Below the pieces are notes generated by a model. It searched no databases and was not told the DNA's origin. It saw only the letters and a list, made by a program, of their open reading frames with translations. Both the position numbers and the translations under genes were made by a program. Positions 9,441 through 18,805 of a stretch of DNA of 64,000 nt are shown here, piece by piece. Origin of the DNA: Borreliella japonica (GTDB taxonomy: Bacteria; Spirochaetota; Spirochaetia; Borreliales; Borreliaceae); the NCBI RefSeq assembly GCF_900099615.1, contig NZ_FMTE01000002.1, positions 182,730 to 246,729 on the forward strand. The letters are read 5' to 3'. The stretch's first letter is position 1, and every line of letters begins with the position of its first letter.

Positions 9441-9926
9441 TCAAACCCTCTCTCTTATTGCAATATTAACTTCTATAATTTTACCATCAGGCAAAGAAAA
9501 AGGAACAATTAAAGCCTCAGAACCTTTATTGCTTATTTTCATATTTTCTCCATAAATAAAAGCTGGCGGGGTTATATCAAATACAAAACCTTTGGCATGT
9601 AAAGTAGTAACAAAATTTCCAGCAATAATATTCCCAACCTCAGTGAGAGTTGCGGCAACCATCTCTTTTGTTTCCTCATCATCAAAATCATCATACTCTT
9701 CAAAATTTAACTTAGAAGCAACAAAAAGAGCTGTTTCTATATCCATATCAATAATTATACTACCTTCAACAGAACCAGCAAGCCCTACTATTACAGAAAC
9801 ACCCTTTATCTTTTGATTTATTGATTTAAGCCCTGGCTTACCCATTTCTATATTTTCAACAAGCAACATATCTCTTAAAACCGAAGAAGCAGCGTCCAAA
9901 AATGGCTCTATATAATCTATTCTCAT
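9441..9926 (-). CDS. cheX: CheX, CheY-phosphate phosphatase
   Basis: Cytoplasmic phosphatase that dephosphorylates CheY and so terminates the signal; it replaces CheZ in spirochaetes (BB0671 position). The 161-residue length fits the CheX family. The catalytic pair Glu96 and Asn99 is visible in TEVGNIIAGN. The gene lies between cheW and cheY in the order expected for the spirochaete operon, with ribosome site AAGGAG before its ATG. No irregularities seen. Confidence 0.94.
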   Translation of the reverse strand: MRIDYIEPFLDAASSVLRDMLLVENIEMGKPGLKSINQKIKGVSVIVGLAGSVEGSIIIDMDIETALFVASKLNFEEYDDFDDEETKEMVAATLTEVGNIIAGNFVTTLHAKGFVFDITPPAFIYGENMKISNKGSEALIVPFSLPDGKIIEVNIAIRERV

Positions 9927-9937
9927 TAATTTCTCCT

Positions 9938-11326
9938 TTAGACTTTCCTGTATAAGTTAAAATATTTTGTGGATTTCTCTTTTATAAAAACATCATTATT
10001 TTTAAGCTCTTCGTTATCTCCTAGAACCAAAAGAGCCCCTTTAATAGTTTTAGAAGCAATGATATTTAAAATTAAAATCTGATCTTTACTATCCAAGAAG
10101 CATAAAACATCTTTTAAAAAAACCATTCCCAAATTATCAGGCAAATCTGAAAAAAGAGCATCAGAATACTCAAACAAAACATTATTGAGAATTTCTGACT
10201 TAAATTTATAAATCCCAGGACTTTGTTCAAAAGAGTTTCTACGATAAATTTCACTAATACCAATTTCTGAATCTGAAAAAATCAACCTAGAAGTTTCAAC
10301 CACTTTTGACAAATCATTATCAATAGCTGTCAACTTAAACGGTTTTAAATAATATTCAGACAAAGCATTAGCTAAAGCCACAGTCTCCCTTCCACTACCA
10401 CAACCAATTTCCAGTACATTTAAAGCGAAATTCAAATTATCCATAAAATTTAATCGATTCCTAACAATTTCATTTTGAAATTCTTCCAAACAATCAGCTC
10501 CCCACAGATTCCCCGATGATTTTGAATAAAATTCATTTAAAAAACTATCGTAAGGCAAGCAATCAATATCAACCATATTAAATTTTACTCCAACTTTTTC
10601 TAAAAACACATCATTTACTAAAGAGATATTAAAAGAGTATTTCAAAAGATTTTTTTTAATATTCTCCAAACTAAAAGCTGCAATATCGTTTAAAGTTGAA
10701 TTTCCATTTTTTGAAAAACCATTATTAGAAAAACTATTTTTACAATCCTCTAGTATATCTAAATCATCACAATTGCTTACAAAATCGACTTTTTCAACAA
10801 AATTTTGATCAGGTTTTAGTCCCCTTTCTTTTTCACCATAATTAAAAATTTTAAAAACATCAAGGAGTATATAAAGTTTCTCGTTATAATCTACAACACC
10901 TTTTATATAGTTTATTAAAGAATCCTGAGATAAAACTGGATGTGGATCTTGAATAAGACTAGAATCTATTGAAAAAACATTATTAATTTTATCAACAATA
11001 ACCCCTATAAGAAGGTCTTCATTCTTTAAAACCATAATATCTTCAAGATCTTTTTTATTAAATTCCAAATTAAACATTATTCTAAGATCTATAATAGGAA
11101 TTATTTCACCTCGCAAATTATCAAGTCCAGCTACATATTTTTTGGCATTTGGAACATACGTAAAATTACTAGATTTTCTAATTTCTTTAACTTGCATAAT
11201 GTCTACCAAATAATGATCAGATCCAAGCTCAAAAGAAACAACCTTAAAATCAAAATTGGTCAATTTGGAATTACAATTTTTATCATCTAAAATTTTGGAC
11301 CCAAAATAAATTTCTTTTATCTGCAC
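9938..11326 (-). CDS. cheW: CheW-CheR fusion: chemotaxis coupling protein with methyltransferase-like C-terminus
   Basis: CheW3 (BB0670 position), 462 residues, about three times a normal CheW. Residues about 25-165 form a CheW domain that couples receptors to CheA (GLDNLRGEIIPIIDLR is typical). After a low-complexity linker (about 190-220), residues 225-462 resemble the CheR methyltransferase: LEIGCGSGRET at about 305 corresponds to the SAM-binding loop, AIDND near 334 to motif II, FLKDVLCFL near 403 to the CheR RNVLIYF motif, and LGDNEEL near 435 to the terminal GHSE motif. Several residues differ from active CheR enzymes, so methyl transfer is uncertain. Start is GTG with GGAG upstream. 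Confidence 0.9.
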   Translation of the reverse strand: MQIKEIYFGSKILDDKNCNSKLTNFDFKVVSFELGSDHYLVDIMQVKEIRKSSNFTYVPNAKKYVAGLDNLRGEIIPIIDLRIMFNLEFNKKDLEDIMVLKNEDLLIGVIVDKINNVFSIDSSLIQDPHPVLSQDSLINYIKGVVDYNEKLYILLDVFKIFNYGEKERGLKPDQNFVEKVDFVSNCDDLDILEDCKNSFSNNGFSKNGNSTLNDIAAFSLENIKKNLLKYSFNISLVNDVFLEKVGVKFNMVDIDCLPYDSFLNEFYSKSSGNLWGADCLEEFQNEIVRNRLNFMDNLNFALNVLEIGCGSGRETVALANALSEYYLKPFKLTAIDNDLSKVVETSRLIFSDSEIGISEIYRRNSFEQSPGIYKFKSEILNNVLFEYSDALFSDLPDNLGMVFLKDVLCFLDSKDQILILNIIASKTIKGALLVLGDNEELKNNDVFIKEKSTKYFNLYRKV

Positions 11327-11333
11327 AAGAGAT

Positions 11334-13928
11334 TCACTCCTTAGTATCCTTTTTTAAATCAAAAAGTTTAAAAACATCAATTATTAGCACAACCTTACCG
11401 TTACCAAGCGTAGTAGCTCCAACTACACCTGCACTTGATGAAAATTTATCCTTAATAGGCTTTACTACAAAATCTTCCTCACCAAGAATAGAATCTACAA
11501 CAATTGCGGTCTTTATGTTGTTAGTATTAACAACTATTAAAAATTTTTCTATCAATGAATCATCTCCTGTTATATTAAAAAGTTTATCAAGTCTGAGAAC
11601 AGAGATGATTTCGTCTCTTAAATTATAAACTTCATGATAATTTTCAAGCAATTTTATATCATGCTCGGTTATTCTATGAGTTTCAAGAACATTGTTCAAA
11701 GGAATAACATAGGTCTCAGGCCCTGACTTTACCAAAAGGCCTTGTATAATCACTAATGTCAATGGTAGTTTAATTTTAAAAATTGTTCCAAGACCAATTT
11801 CTGATTCTACTAAAATAGTTCCATTAAGTTTTTCAATACTTTTTTTAACAACATCAAGACCAACCCCTCTGCCTGAAAGGTCTGTCACTTGAACTGCCGT
11901 TGAAAACCCAGGAGCAAAAATTAAATTAATAAGTTCGGAATCAGAATAAATTGCATCTTCCTTTATTATCCCCTTTTCAATTAATTTGCGCTTAATAATC
12001 TTTGGATCTATACCAATTCCATCATCTTCAATCTCAATTGATATTACATTGCCCTCATTCCTAGCACGTAAAATTATAGTACCCGCTTTGCTCTTTCCCT
12101 TTTTAACTCTCTCTTCAACTGTTTCAAGTCCATGATCCATTGAATTTCTAACACAATGCATCAAAGGATCTACAAGGTCATCTATAACAGACTTATCAAG
12201 CTCAGTCTCTTCTCCTTCCATTTTAAGATTTACAATCTTATTCAATTTCTTTGAAAGATCCCTGACAACTCTTGTAAACCTTGAAAATATATTAGATATT
12301 GGCAACATTCTAGTCTTTAAAACACTCTCATGCAAATCTGTAATTATTCTGGACAGTCTACCAGAGGTCATTTTAAAATTTTGAAGAAGCCTGAAAAAAG
12401 AATTTCTTAATTCAGACATATCATTAAGGGACTTTTCCATTTTAAAATTCATAAAAGAATTAATATGTGCTTCGATCTCATCTTCTAATGTCAAACCTGC
12501 ATCTTTAAAAATTATCTTTAAATCAATTAGAAAGTTTCTCTGGAAACTTTCCTGATAATCATAAAAATAATTAAAATTGTAAAATAACGTAATCATCTCT
12601 GAATTTATTTGATTATAAGATGATTTGCTTATTACAGCCTCACTGACAAGATTTAATATGTAGTCTATTTTTTTACTATCTATTCTAATTAAATTAATAT
12701 TAATTGGATTGTTTTTCTTAATACCTTTATTTACCTTAAAAGACATTTCATCATTTTCTTTCAGACTTATACTCTTTAAAGATTCTAAATCAATCTTTTC
12801 AATTTCAAAATGACTAACAACATCTGATAAATTAATCTTTTTAGCAATACTGTCTGAACTGACATCTGATATTAAGTAATATGTAACAAAATCGAAAAAC
12901 TTATCTGACAATAACTCACTAGAATCTGGGAGAGACTTGAAAATTTTTCCAAGACTTTTTAATGCCTGAAGCATTTGAAACCCACTAATCGTAGCCATAG
13001 GATTGTCTTTTATAAAATCCAATCTAACTTTAAATAACTTTTGATTCCCAATCTCAAGCAATAAATCAGAAATCTCACTCTCTGCAAAATCAAAACTATC
13101 ATTTAAAATAGAATTGGTATATAAATCAATATCTTTAATTTTTCTGTCTACAAGCTTTTCTAATTCTTCTTTTACATTAAATTCATCAACCAAATAGCTT
13201 GCAATTAAATTTGAAGAGTCTAAACTCTTTTTAACACCCTCTATATCTGAATATATCAAATAATAATCTACTCTTGTTAAAAATTTATCTTCGATAATTC
13301 GCTCATATTTAGGAATTGTGTGTAACACGGAACCTAAATTTTTTAAAATATTAAATATTTTCAATCCACCATTTTCAACTTCAGAATCATTATTTGCATT
13401 AAAAATAACGCTGATCCTTAAAACCTTTTGTCCGATTCCTAACCCTTCTTTTATCTCCTCAAGATCTAATTTTGAAAGACAAAAATTGTTCTTAGTTGAA
13501 TTTTCGTCAAATATCTTAATACAAATTTGATCATCAATTACTAAGAATTGATTTAATTTGCTTTTAAGATCACTTATATCATCCAAATAAACCTTGCCAT
13601 CAAGTCGAAGCGCAAGCATTTCTTTGATAATATCTAATGAATTTAAAAGCAAATCAACAAGATCATTGTTTATATTTATCCTACCATCTCTAATAGCATC
13701 AAAAACATCTTCAACAATATGAGTAAAATCAGATAATTCCATCATATCAAGAGAAGCAGAACTTCCTTTTAAAGTATGAGCTGCCCTGAATATTTCATCA
13801 ATAGTATCAGAATTATTAGGATCATCCTCTAATGACATAATATTCTCTTCAAGGATATCTACAAGATTTTGAGCTTCTTCAAAAAAAACTCCTAAAAGCT
13901 CTTCATTTTCCAAATCTAATATTTCCAT
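11334..13928 (-). CDS. cheA: CheA chemotaxis histidine kinase
   Basis: CheA2 (BB0669 position), 864 residues, autophosphorylates and passes phosphate to CheY. Domains in order: Hpt with phospho-accepting His51 in AAHTLKGSS; a long regulatory middle section (about 150-420); the dimerisation helices (about 420-560); the HATPase with N-box HCVRNSMDHGLE near 610, G1 DDGIGID near 655 and GRGVGLDVV near 708; and a C-terminal CheW-like P5 domain from about 725. The eight-base gap to cheW indicates translational coupling. Longer than E. coli CheA mainly because of the middle section. Confidence 0.96.
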   Translation of the reverse strand: MEILDLENEELLGVFFEEAQNLVDILEENIMSLEDDPNNSDTIDEIFRAAHTLKGSSASLDMMELSDFTHIVEDVFDAIRDGRININNDLVDLLLNSLDIIKEMLALRLDGKVYLDDISDLKSKLNQFLVIDDQICIKIFDENSTKNNFCLSKLDLEEIKEGLGIGQKVLRISVIFNANNDSEVENGGLKIFNILKNLGSVLHTIPKYERIIEDKFLTRVDYYLIYSDIEGVKKSLDSSNLIASYLVDEFNVKEELEKLVDRKIKDIDLYTNSILNDSFDFAESEISDLLLEIGNQKLFKVRLDFIKDNPMATISGFQMLQALKSLGKIFKSLPDSSELLSDKFFDFVTYYLISDVSSDSIAKKINLSDVVSHFEIEKIDLESLKSISLKENDEMSFKVNKGIKKNNPININLIRIDSKKIDYILNLVSEAVISKSSYNQINSEMITLFYNFNYFYDYQESFQRNFLIDLKIIFKDAGLTLEDEIEAHINSFMNFKMEKSLNDMSELRNSFFRLLQNFKMTSGRLSRIITDLHESVLKTRMLPISNIFSRFTRVVRDLSKKLNKIVNLKMEGEETELDKSVIDDLVDPLMHCVRNSMDHGLETVEERVKKGKSKAGTIILRARNEGNVISIEIEDDGIGIDPKIIKRKLIEKGIIKEDAIYSDSELINLIFAPGFSTAVQVTDLSGRGVGLDVVKKSIEKLNGTILVESEIGLGTIFKIKLPLTLVIIQGLLVKSGPETYVIPLNNVLETHRITEHDIKLLENYHEVYNLRDEIISVLRLDKLFNITGDDSLIEKFLIVVNTNNIKTAIVVDSILGEEDFVVKPIKDKFSSSAGVVGATTLGNGKVVLIIDVFKLFDLKKDTKE

Positions 13929-13953
13929 ACCATTTCCTATTAAGACATTTTAT

Positions 13954-13990
13954 ATATATAAAGCTAACCTTTTAGATTAGCTTTATATAT
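13954..13990 (-). repeat. Intercistronic 14-bp stem-loop between flaA and cheA
   Basis: Perfect 14-base arms ATATATAAAGCTAA / TTAGCTTTATATAT with a nine-base loop, placed eleven bases after the flaA stop and 26 bases before the cheA start. On the transcribed strand it lacks a solid T run, so it is more likely a 3'-end stabiliser or partial terminator for flaA mRNA than a full stop. Confidence 0.7.
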
Positions 13991-14000
13991 TAATTTAAAC

Positions 14001-15026
14001 CTATTTTTTTAAAGATGATTCTTCAGGTTTTTCACTCTCAACTTTTTCTATAAAGTTTTGGAAAGAACCTTCAGGCATAGAAATTTTTTCTCGAAGCTTT
14101 AAAACTCTTTTAAAAGTTTCATGAGCCTTCAATTTACGAAGAGATTCAGTTCCACTAGTCTCATAAACTTTAAATACAGACTCACTATCAATATCAGAAT
14201 CTAATGAAACACTCAACTTGTCATAAAGAACTCTCAAGTCTTTAACATAAAAAATAAAATTTTGCTCTTTTGAACTATGAGATTTTAAAACTCTAAAAGC
14301 TTTAAATCTCATTTTACTTGAAGCAAGGGGATAATTTGGAACATCATCTTTAATTATTCTAGATGATATATCAGGAATATAGTTGGGATTTGACCAAATT
14401 AAATCAGCCCATCCTTTAAACTTTAAAGTCCCCAAAGAGTAAGCGTACTCCATACCATTCATATCTTCAAATAAAACTTCAAGATCTATCTCATACCCTA
14501 AACTATAAACTGACACTTTGATCTCTTTCATAGTTTTAATGTTATCAATAAGACCTTTGCCTAGAAATTGATTGCCACTTTCCCCTGAATAAAAAGGAAT
14601 TTTAAATGGCGGCATTATCATAGCAGATGATTGAGAATAGCTTGGAAATAAAACTCTTACTCCTAAAATAGTATCACCTGCATACCTTTTTGATTCGCTC
14701 CTAACAACAGCAGGCGCAACAATCGAATTTTTAACATAAGCCTGCAACCTAGCAGAAGGAGTAAGCAAAACACTCCAATTGTTTATTCCAAGATCTACAA
14801 CCATATCTTCAGGCTTAACAACACCAGAAGCGCCCGAATATACATAATCAACATAATTTGTAAGATCAAGTTTAGTTGAACTTGGATCTCTTGCAAGTTC
14901 AGCAAAATCTAAAACCAATTCTCCAGGCTCTGACCTTTTTGAGCCTTCTATCAATCCATCAGCCTCTTGAGCAAAAAGAGCAGTGGATAATAAAAAAAAT
15001 AAAATACTTTTCGCTTTCCTCTTCAT
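14001..15026 (-). CDS. flaA: FlaA, periplasmic flagellar filament sheath/minor filament protein
   Basis: Spirochaete FlaA (BB0668 position), exported to the periplasm and part of the periplasmic flagellar filament beside FlaB. The start is set at 15026: ATG with AAGGAG nine bases upstream, giving a clean signal peptide (MKRKAKSILFFLLSTALFAQ, cleavage after ALFA). The frame stays open 19 codons further upstream, but those lack a ribosome site and would spoil the signal peptide. About 341 residues. First gene of the flaA-cheA-cheW-cheX-cheY operon known in B. burgdorferi; separated from cheA by a stem-loop that may set the protein ratio. Confidence 0.96.
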   Translation of the reverse strand: MKRKAKSILFFLLSTALFAQEADGLIEGSKRSEPGELVLDFAELARDPSSTKLDLTNYVDYVYSGASGVVKPEDMVVDLGINNWSVLLTPSARLQAYVKNSIVAPAVVRSESKRYAGDTILGVRVLFPSYSQSSAMIMPPFKIPFYSGESGNQFLGKGLIDNIKTMKEIKVSVYSLGYEIDLEVLFEDMNGMEYAYSLGTLKFKGWADLIWSNPNYIPDISSRIIKDDVPNYPLASSKMRFKAFRVLKSHSSKEQNFIFYVKDLRVLYDKLSVSLDSDIDSESVFKVYETSGTESLRKLKAHETFKRVLKLREKISMPEGSFQNFIEKVESEKPEESSLKK

Positions 15027-15053
15027 GTAAACCAACTCCTTATATATACATCT

Positions 15054-15083
15054 TTTATAAAATTTTCGTTTTTTAATTGTCAT
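15054..15083 (-). promoter_or_regulatory. Candidate sigma-70 promoter of the flaA-che operon
   Basis: Minus-strand -35 ATGACA (15083-15078) and -10 TATAAA (15059-15054), 18 bases apart, each one mismatch from consensus; start near 15047, about 20 bases before the flaA ATG. Published work places this operon under a sigma-70-type promoter (from memory). Confidence 0.55.
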
Positions 15084-15096
15084 TGTTAGTAAAATT

Positions 15097-15112
15097 AAAG
15101 TTTATTAACTTT
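15097..15112 (-). terminator. Short stem-loop at the stop of the gene upstream of flaA
   Basis: AAAGTT-TATT-AACTTT, six-base arms with a four-base loop, overlaps the stop codon of the 183-residue gene and is followed on the minus strand by TAATTTTACT. It is a weak terminator candidate just upstream of the flaA promoter. Confidence 0.35.
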
Positions 15113-15656
15113 GCTCCTTTAACATACACCCTTCAACAAGAATAACAAGCTTTTTTGCCTTACCGGGATAGTTAAAGCGTATTGTTTTTATTAAAGACAT
15201 GGCAAACAAACTAATCTTATCATCAAAAGACTCATAAGATTCATTATAATCCTCGTTATTAAAAGAATCATAAAATTCCCTTGAAAGATTTATATAATAA
15301 ATTCCATTTTGTAAAAAAGAATACAAAAATCTCGCATCACTTAATAAAAATCCAAAAGAAAACCCTTCATTACTTCCTAAAAGGAAATTTTTTACTAAAA
15401 GATCTAAATTGTCTTGCAAATTTTTTTCATCTCTTAAATACTTTAAATTAGCAACAAACCCCTTACTGGAGTAGAAATAAAAAACCTTTTTTGAAAAAAG
15501 ATTATCATAATTTAAAAAAACCATATAAATAGAAAACAAAAAACTTGCTAACAAAGCCCCTAAAAGCACTCTAACCGTATGCTCTTTTTTAGAATTTAAA
15601 AATTTATAAATCACTGTATTACATTTTAAAAATACATCCGAAATATTATTTTTCAT
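15105..15656 (-). CDS. Hypothetical membrane-anchored protein
   Basis: Protein of 183 residues (BB0667 position) that I do not recognise. One membrane span (about residues 28-50, RVLLGALLASFLFSIYMVFL) follows a cytoplasmic N-terminus; the remainder (about 130 residues) would face the periplasm and is rich in Phe, Tyr, Asn and Asp. Its ATG overlaps the end of the amidase gene by 11 bases, so it is co-translated with it and may aid cell-wall work or anchoring. It lies just upstream of flaA but flaA has its own promoter. Confidence 0.78.
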   Translation of the reverse strand: MKNNISDVFLKCNTVIYKFLNSKKEHTVRVLLGALLASFLFSIYMVFLNYDNLFSKKVFYFYSSKGFVANLKYLRDEKNLQDNLDLLVKNFLLGSNEGFSFGFLLSDARFLYSFLQNGIYYINLSREFYDSFNNEDYNESYESFDDKISLFAMSLIKTIRFNYPGKAKKLVILVEGCMLKEQS

Positions 15657-16653
15657 AAAAACTTATAAATTCCATCAAAGATTTAAGTATTAATATATTA
15701 AACTTACTCATGTAATTATAATCCAAAATCAATTTAGCATCTAAAATATTGGACAAAAACCCCATTTCAATCAATACTGCAGGCATACTGCTATTTTTTA
15801 TTACAAACCATTGCTCTTCCCTGATTGGTCTAATATTAGTTTCGCTTAACTCATTTTTAAATACCTTATATAAAATTTCAGCCAATCTTTTCGATTCATA
15901 TTTATATTTAATATCTAGTATATCATTAAGCTCGCTTAAGTATCTATTACCTTTAATATCATACCCCTTAAAATCTTTAATAACCTCTCTTTTTGAATCC
16001 TTGGGAAGATACCAAAACTCAACTCCTCTAGCTTCACTATTTGGAGCATCATTAGCATGTATGGACAAAAATATAACATTATTTGGAAAATTTGGCTTTA
16101 TTGCATTTGCAAATTCCGACCGCTCTTTTAAAGTTAAAAAAACATCATTTACACGGGTTAACAAAATATTTTTATTTACAAAATAATTACTTAAAATTTT
16201 AGACAAATATATAGAATAGGTTAATGCAAAATCTTTTTCTTGAAGAACAACATCATAACCATTTATCTTTAAAGTCACAACCGCACCAGCATCATGTCCA
16301 CCATGTCCAGGATCAATGATTATCGAAGTAATTCTGGGCTTATTGTAATTCGTAAGAGAATTGAAATAATTTTCAATTTGCTTTAATACTTTTTGACTTA
16401 TTAAAATTTCCCCACGAATGTCAATAATTGGGTCTACAAACATATAATAACCAGAAGACGTCAGTGCATACTCAAAACCTACTCTAAACTTTAAATATCC
16501 CTTATCATTTTCAATTGTAAAAACATCATTTTCAATGTTAAAATCAAACTTAAAAACATTAGTATCAAAAAAATCAAGAACATTAGTGTAATCAAGGGGC
16601 TTAGAATATAAGCTTAAATATGGAAACAAAACTAAATCAATCAATAATATCAT
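15646..16653 (-). CDS. N-acetylmuramoyl-L-alanine amidase (Amidase_3), periplasmic
   Basis: Zinc-dependent peptidoglycan amidase that cuts stem peptides from MurNAc (BB0666 position). A hydrophobic signal segment opens the protein (MILLIDLVLFPYLSLYSKP). The catalytic domain starts with IIDPGHGGHDAGA (first zinc His), has the Glu ligand in the region of LQEKDFALT, LSIHANDAPN (second zinc His) and the terminal VLIEMGFLSN motif with the catalytic Glu. I place the start at the ATG at 16653 (GGGA upstream); a GTG at 16674 with AAGGAG upstream is an alternative. The 3' end overlaps the next gene. A second amidase of this family is at the right window edge. Confidence 0.9.
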   Translation of the reverse strand: MILLIDLVLFPYLSLYSKPLDYTNVLDFFDTNVFKFDFNIENDVFTIENDKGYLKFRVGFEYALTSSGYYMFVDPIIDIRGEILISQKVLKQIENYFNSLTNYNKPRITSIIIDPGHGGHDAGAVVTLKINGYDVVLQEKDFALTYSIYLSKILSNYFVNKNILLTRVNDVFLTLKERSEFANAIKPNFPNNVIFLSIHANDAPNSEARGVEFWYLPKDSKREVIKDFKGYDIKGNRYLSELNDILDIKYKYESKRLAEILYKVFKNELSETNIRPIREEQWFVIKNSSMPAVLIEMGFLSNILDAKLILDYNYMSKFNILILKSLMEFISFYEK

Positions 16654-17596
16654 TTTCCCAAAGCTCAATAGCACTCTTTAAGTCTCCTTTGAATCTTAAG
16701 CTATTTTTAGCAATCTCGCTTTTTATTTCCTTAAACTCTTTTTGAAAGAGAAAAGGATTAATTTTGTATTTTAAACAAATTTTACAAAACCTCAAAAAAG
16801 AAAAAACAACGCCATTTCCAACAAAAATTGGGACATAATTTTTAAGCAAAAAAATCAAAAAACTTTTATTTTTGGTTAAATTTTCTGGAGAATTTAATGC
16901 AGTATACTGGATTCTCAGCTTTCTATAAATATAAACATGTTCTCCAAAATAAACAGCTCTTAGTCCAAAATCTATTCTTTGAAAATACTCATTTTGAATT
17001 CTTCCATCAAAACCTCCAAGCTGTAAAAACTTCTCTTTAGAATAAAGTCCACAATAATCCATGGTAATCAAAGTTTTTTCATAGTCTTTTTCAGAATTTA
17101 CTAAAATTACCTTAAACTTTTGCTGTTTATCTATACTGGGAAGAAAAATTGAAGGGATTATTTCCTCTTCTTTGTCGAAAAATTCACCCCCAACAAGAAG
17201 AACATTTTTTTTGATTATTTCATCGAATATATTTGGAATCCAAAAAGGATTTAACAAATACATATCACTTTGCAAAACAAAAACAAAATCACAGCTGGAT
17301 TCTTTCATTGCTAAATTAACTTTTTCTCCAGAATTCAAATCATCAGAAAGTAAAATAAATTTCAACTTGCCATAACTTTCCGATATAAACTGTAAAGAAC
17401 TTCTATTGCTCTGTTTTTCAATTGAAATTATTTCTCTTATAAAGTCAAAATTTGATAAAAACTCAAACAAATCTTCTCTAAAAATTTTTGTTCCTCTGCT
17501 TAGTATTACAAAAGAAATTCCAAAAGAAGATTTTTGTGAATAATTATTTTTAGATTGAATAACAGTGTATGAATAGCCGCTACTTTGAAGACGCAT
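16637..17596 (-). CDS. Glycosyltransferase-like protein (GT-A fold)
   Basis: Protein of 319 residues (BB0665 position) resembling family 2 glycosyltransferases: an N-terminal nucleotide-sugar segment (FVILSRGTKIFREDLFEFL), NSGEKVNLAMKESSCDFV near 100, and FVLQSDMYLLNPFW near 115 in the place of the DxD metal-binding motif (here only SDM). A later GGFDGRIQNEYFQRIDFG (about 195-212) is similar to the acceptor-site region GGFDE...ED. Not a membrane protein. Acceptor and donor unknown. Its 3' end overlaps the start of the amidase gene, suggesting envelope or glycan-related function. The metal motif is weaker than usual, so activity is not assured. Confidence 0.7.
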   Translation of the reverse strand: MRLQSSGYSYTVIQSKNNYSQKSSFGISFVILSRGTKIFREDLFEFLSNFDFIREIISIEKQSNRSSLQFISESYGKLKFILLSDDLNSGEKVNLAMKESSCDFVFVLQSDMYLLNPFWIPNIFDEIIKKNVLLVGGEFFDKEEEIIPSIFLPSIDKQQKFKVILVNSEKDYEKTLITMDYCGLYSKEKFLQLGGFDGRIQNEYFQRIDFGLRAVYFGEHVYIYRKLRIQYTALNSPENLTKNKSFLIFLLKNYVPIFVGNGVVFSFLRFCKICLKYKINPFLFQKEFKEIKSEIAKNSLRFKGDLKSAIELWENDIID

Positions 17597-17638
17597 AAAT
17601 TACTTTTAAAATCCTCACAATTAAATTATAATAATCAT

Positions 17639-18325
17639 ATGTCAAATAATACAATGTTAATTCCAAGAATAATAAATATTAATGCAATACTTCATAGCAT
17701 GATTATTGTCATTTTTACACTCATTTCTTGCAACCATAAGAATATACAGTATGACAAGAGAATTAAAAAATTTTTAGATAAAAACAAAATTGAATATAAA
17801 ATAGACTCAGAAAACGACTTTGTAGCATTTAAAAACATAAACAATAGCGAAAGAGAAGAAGTAATCATTAGATCAAGGCTAAACTCATACAAAAATTCAA
17901 AAATAAGAGAAATATTTGGAATTGTCAAAGTATTTGATGTAAATACACAAAAAATTAAAGAAATAGCTGGCTCTCTTATGAACGACAGCTACAATAACAG
18001 AGTACTAGGATCGTGGGAAATTATTCACAATGCAGAAAGAGGAATCAACTCTTTAGTATATATTGTAAAAGCGGAAGAATTTGCAAGTGAAGCATTTTTA
18101 CTTGATGCAATTGACGAGATCGCCTCAACAATAACTATTTTCAAAAAAATAATAACAAACAACAACGAAAACATTGATAATAATAAAGCAAATGACAATG
18201 CAAATAAAGAATCAAATGAGCACGCATTAAAACAAGAAAAAACAAATTCAACAAAAAAATCTAATAAAAATGAACCAGGAGAAGATCAAATAGAAGAAGA
18301 GCTTCAAGAAATTAAAGCTCAATAA
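17639..18325 (+). CDS. Probable lipoprotein, uncharacterised
   Basis: Protein of about 228 residues (BB0664 position). From the ATG at 17639 the N-terminus has a hydrophobic run ending in a lipobox (VIFTLISC, Cys about residue 31), so it is probably lipidated. The frame opens further upstream at a TTG (17585), overlapping the divergent gene, but this would bury the signal; an ATG at 17654 is also possible. The C-terminal 60 residues are a charged Asn/Lys/Glu low-complexity tail (ANDNANKESNEHALKQEK and on). No ribosome site is clear at any of the starts. Function unknown. Confidence 0.75.
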   Translation: MSNNTMLIPRIININAILHSMIIVIFTLISCNHKNIQYDKRIKKFLDKNKIEYKIDSENDFVAFKNINNSEREEVIIRSRLNSYKNSKIREIFGIVKVFDVNTQKIKEIAGSLMNDSYNNRVLGSWEIIHNAERGINSLVYIVKAEEFASEAFLLDAIDEIASTITIFKKIITNNNENIDNNKANDNANKESNEHALKQEKTNSTKKSNKNEPGEDQIEEELQEIKAQ

Positions 18326-18336
18326 TCTTAAAATCA

Positions 18337-18786
18337 TTATTCTACTGATAAAGAATTAATATCAAAGCAAAAATGCACCCTATCACCTATTTTTATTTGA
18401 AATTTAGAAAATGAGCCTCTTGGAAGTTCAAGAGCATATCTTGCTTTATAAAAAGAATTAACATTTGCCCTAGAATATGGTTCTAAATTATAAATCTCTT
18501 TAATGATTCCATTTGAATCAATATAAGCTATTTCAAGCAGCAAAGGTGTATTTTCCATCCAAAAAGATAAATTTTGTTCTTTTTTAAAAATAAAAAGCAT
18601 TCCATTACCATATTCAACTTTTTCAGTACCCATATAACCTTTTGCCCTATCAAATTCATTAGATGCTATTTTCACAAAAAACTTAACCCTATTTATAACA
18701 ATTTCTTTATCATAAAAATGATCAGCAAAAGATAAAAAAGGCATAAACAAGACTAAACACAAAAACCGTTTTAAAATTTTTTCCAA
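18337..18786 (-). CDS. DUF192 family exported protein
   Basis: Small secreted protein of 149 residues (BB0663 position). A signal peptide (about residues 1-21, ending SFADH) precedes a DUF192 domain: the pattern RAKGYMG (usually RxxGLMxR), GMLFIF, SFWMENT, and a conserved EIAYID follow in family order. Family function is not established. Ends 11 bases from the end of the convergent lipoprotein gene and is followed upstream by two further small envelope genes on the same strand. Confidence 0.85.
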   Translation of the reverse strand: MEKILKRFLCLVLFMPFLSFADHFYDKEIVINRVKFFVKIASNEFDRAKGYMGTEKVEYGNGMLFIFKKEQNLSFWMENTPLLLEIAYIDSNGIIKEIYNLEPYSRANVNSFYKARYALELPRGSFSKFQIKIGDRVHFCFDINSLSVE

Positions 18787-18805
18787 TTATCAACCTTATT
18801 AAAAA

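Noticed and set aside
15749-16186. 145-codon frame antisense to the amidase gene
   Set aside because: No start signals, overlaps the catalytic motifs of a real gene on the other strand.
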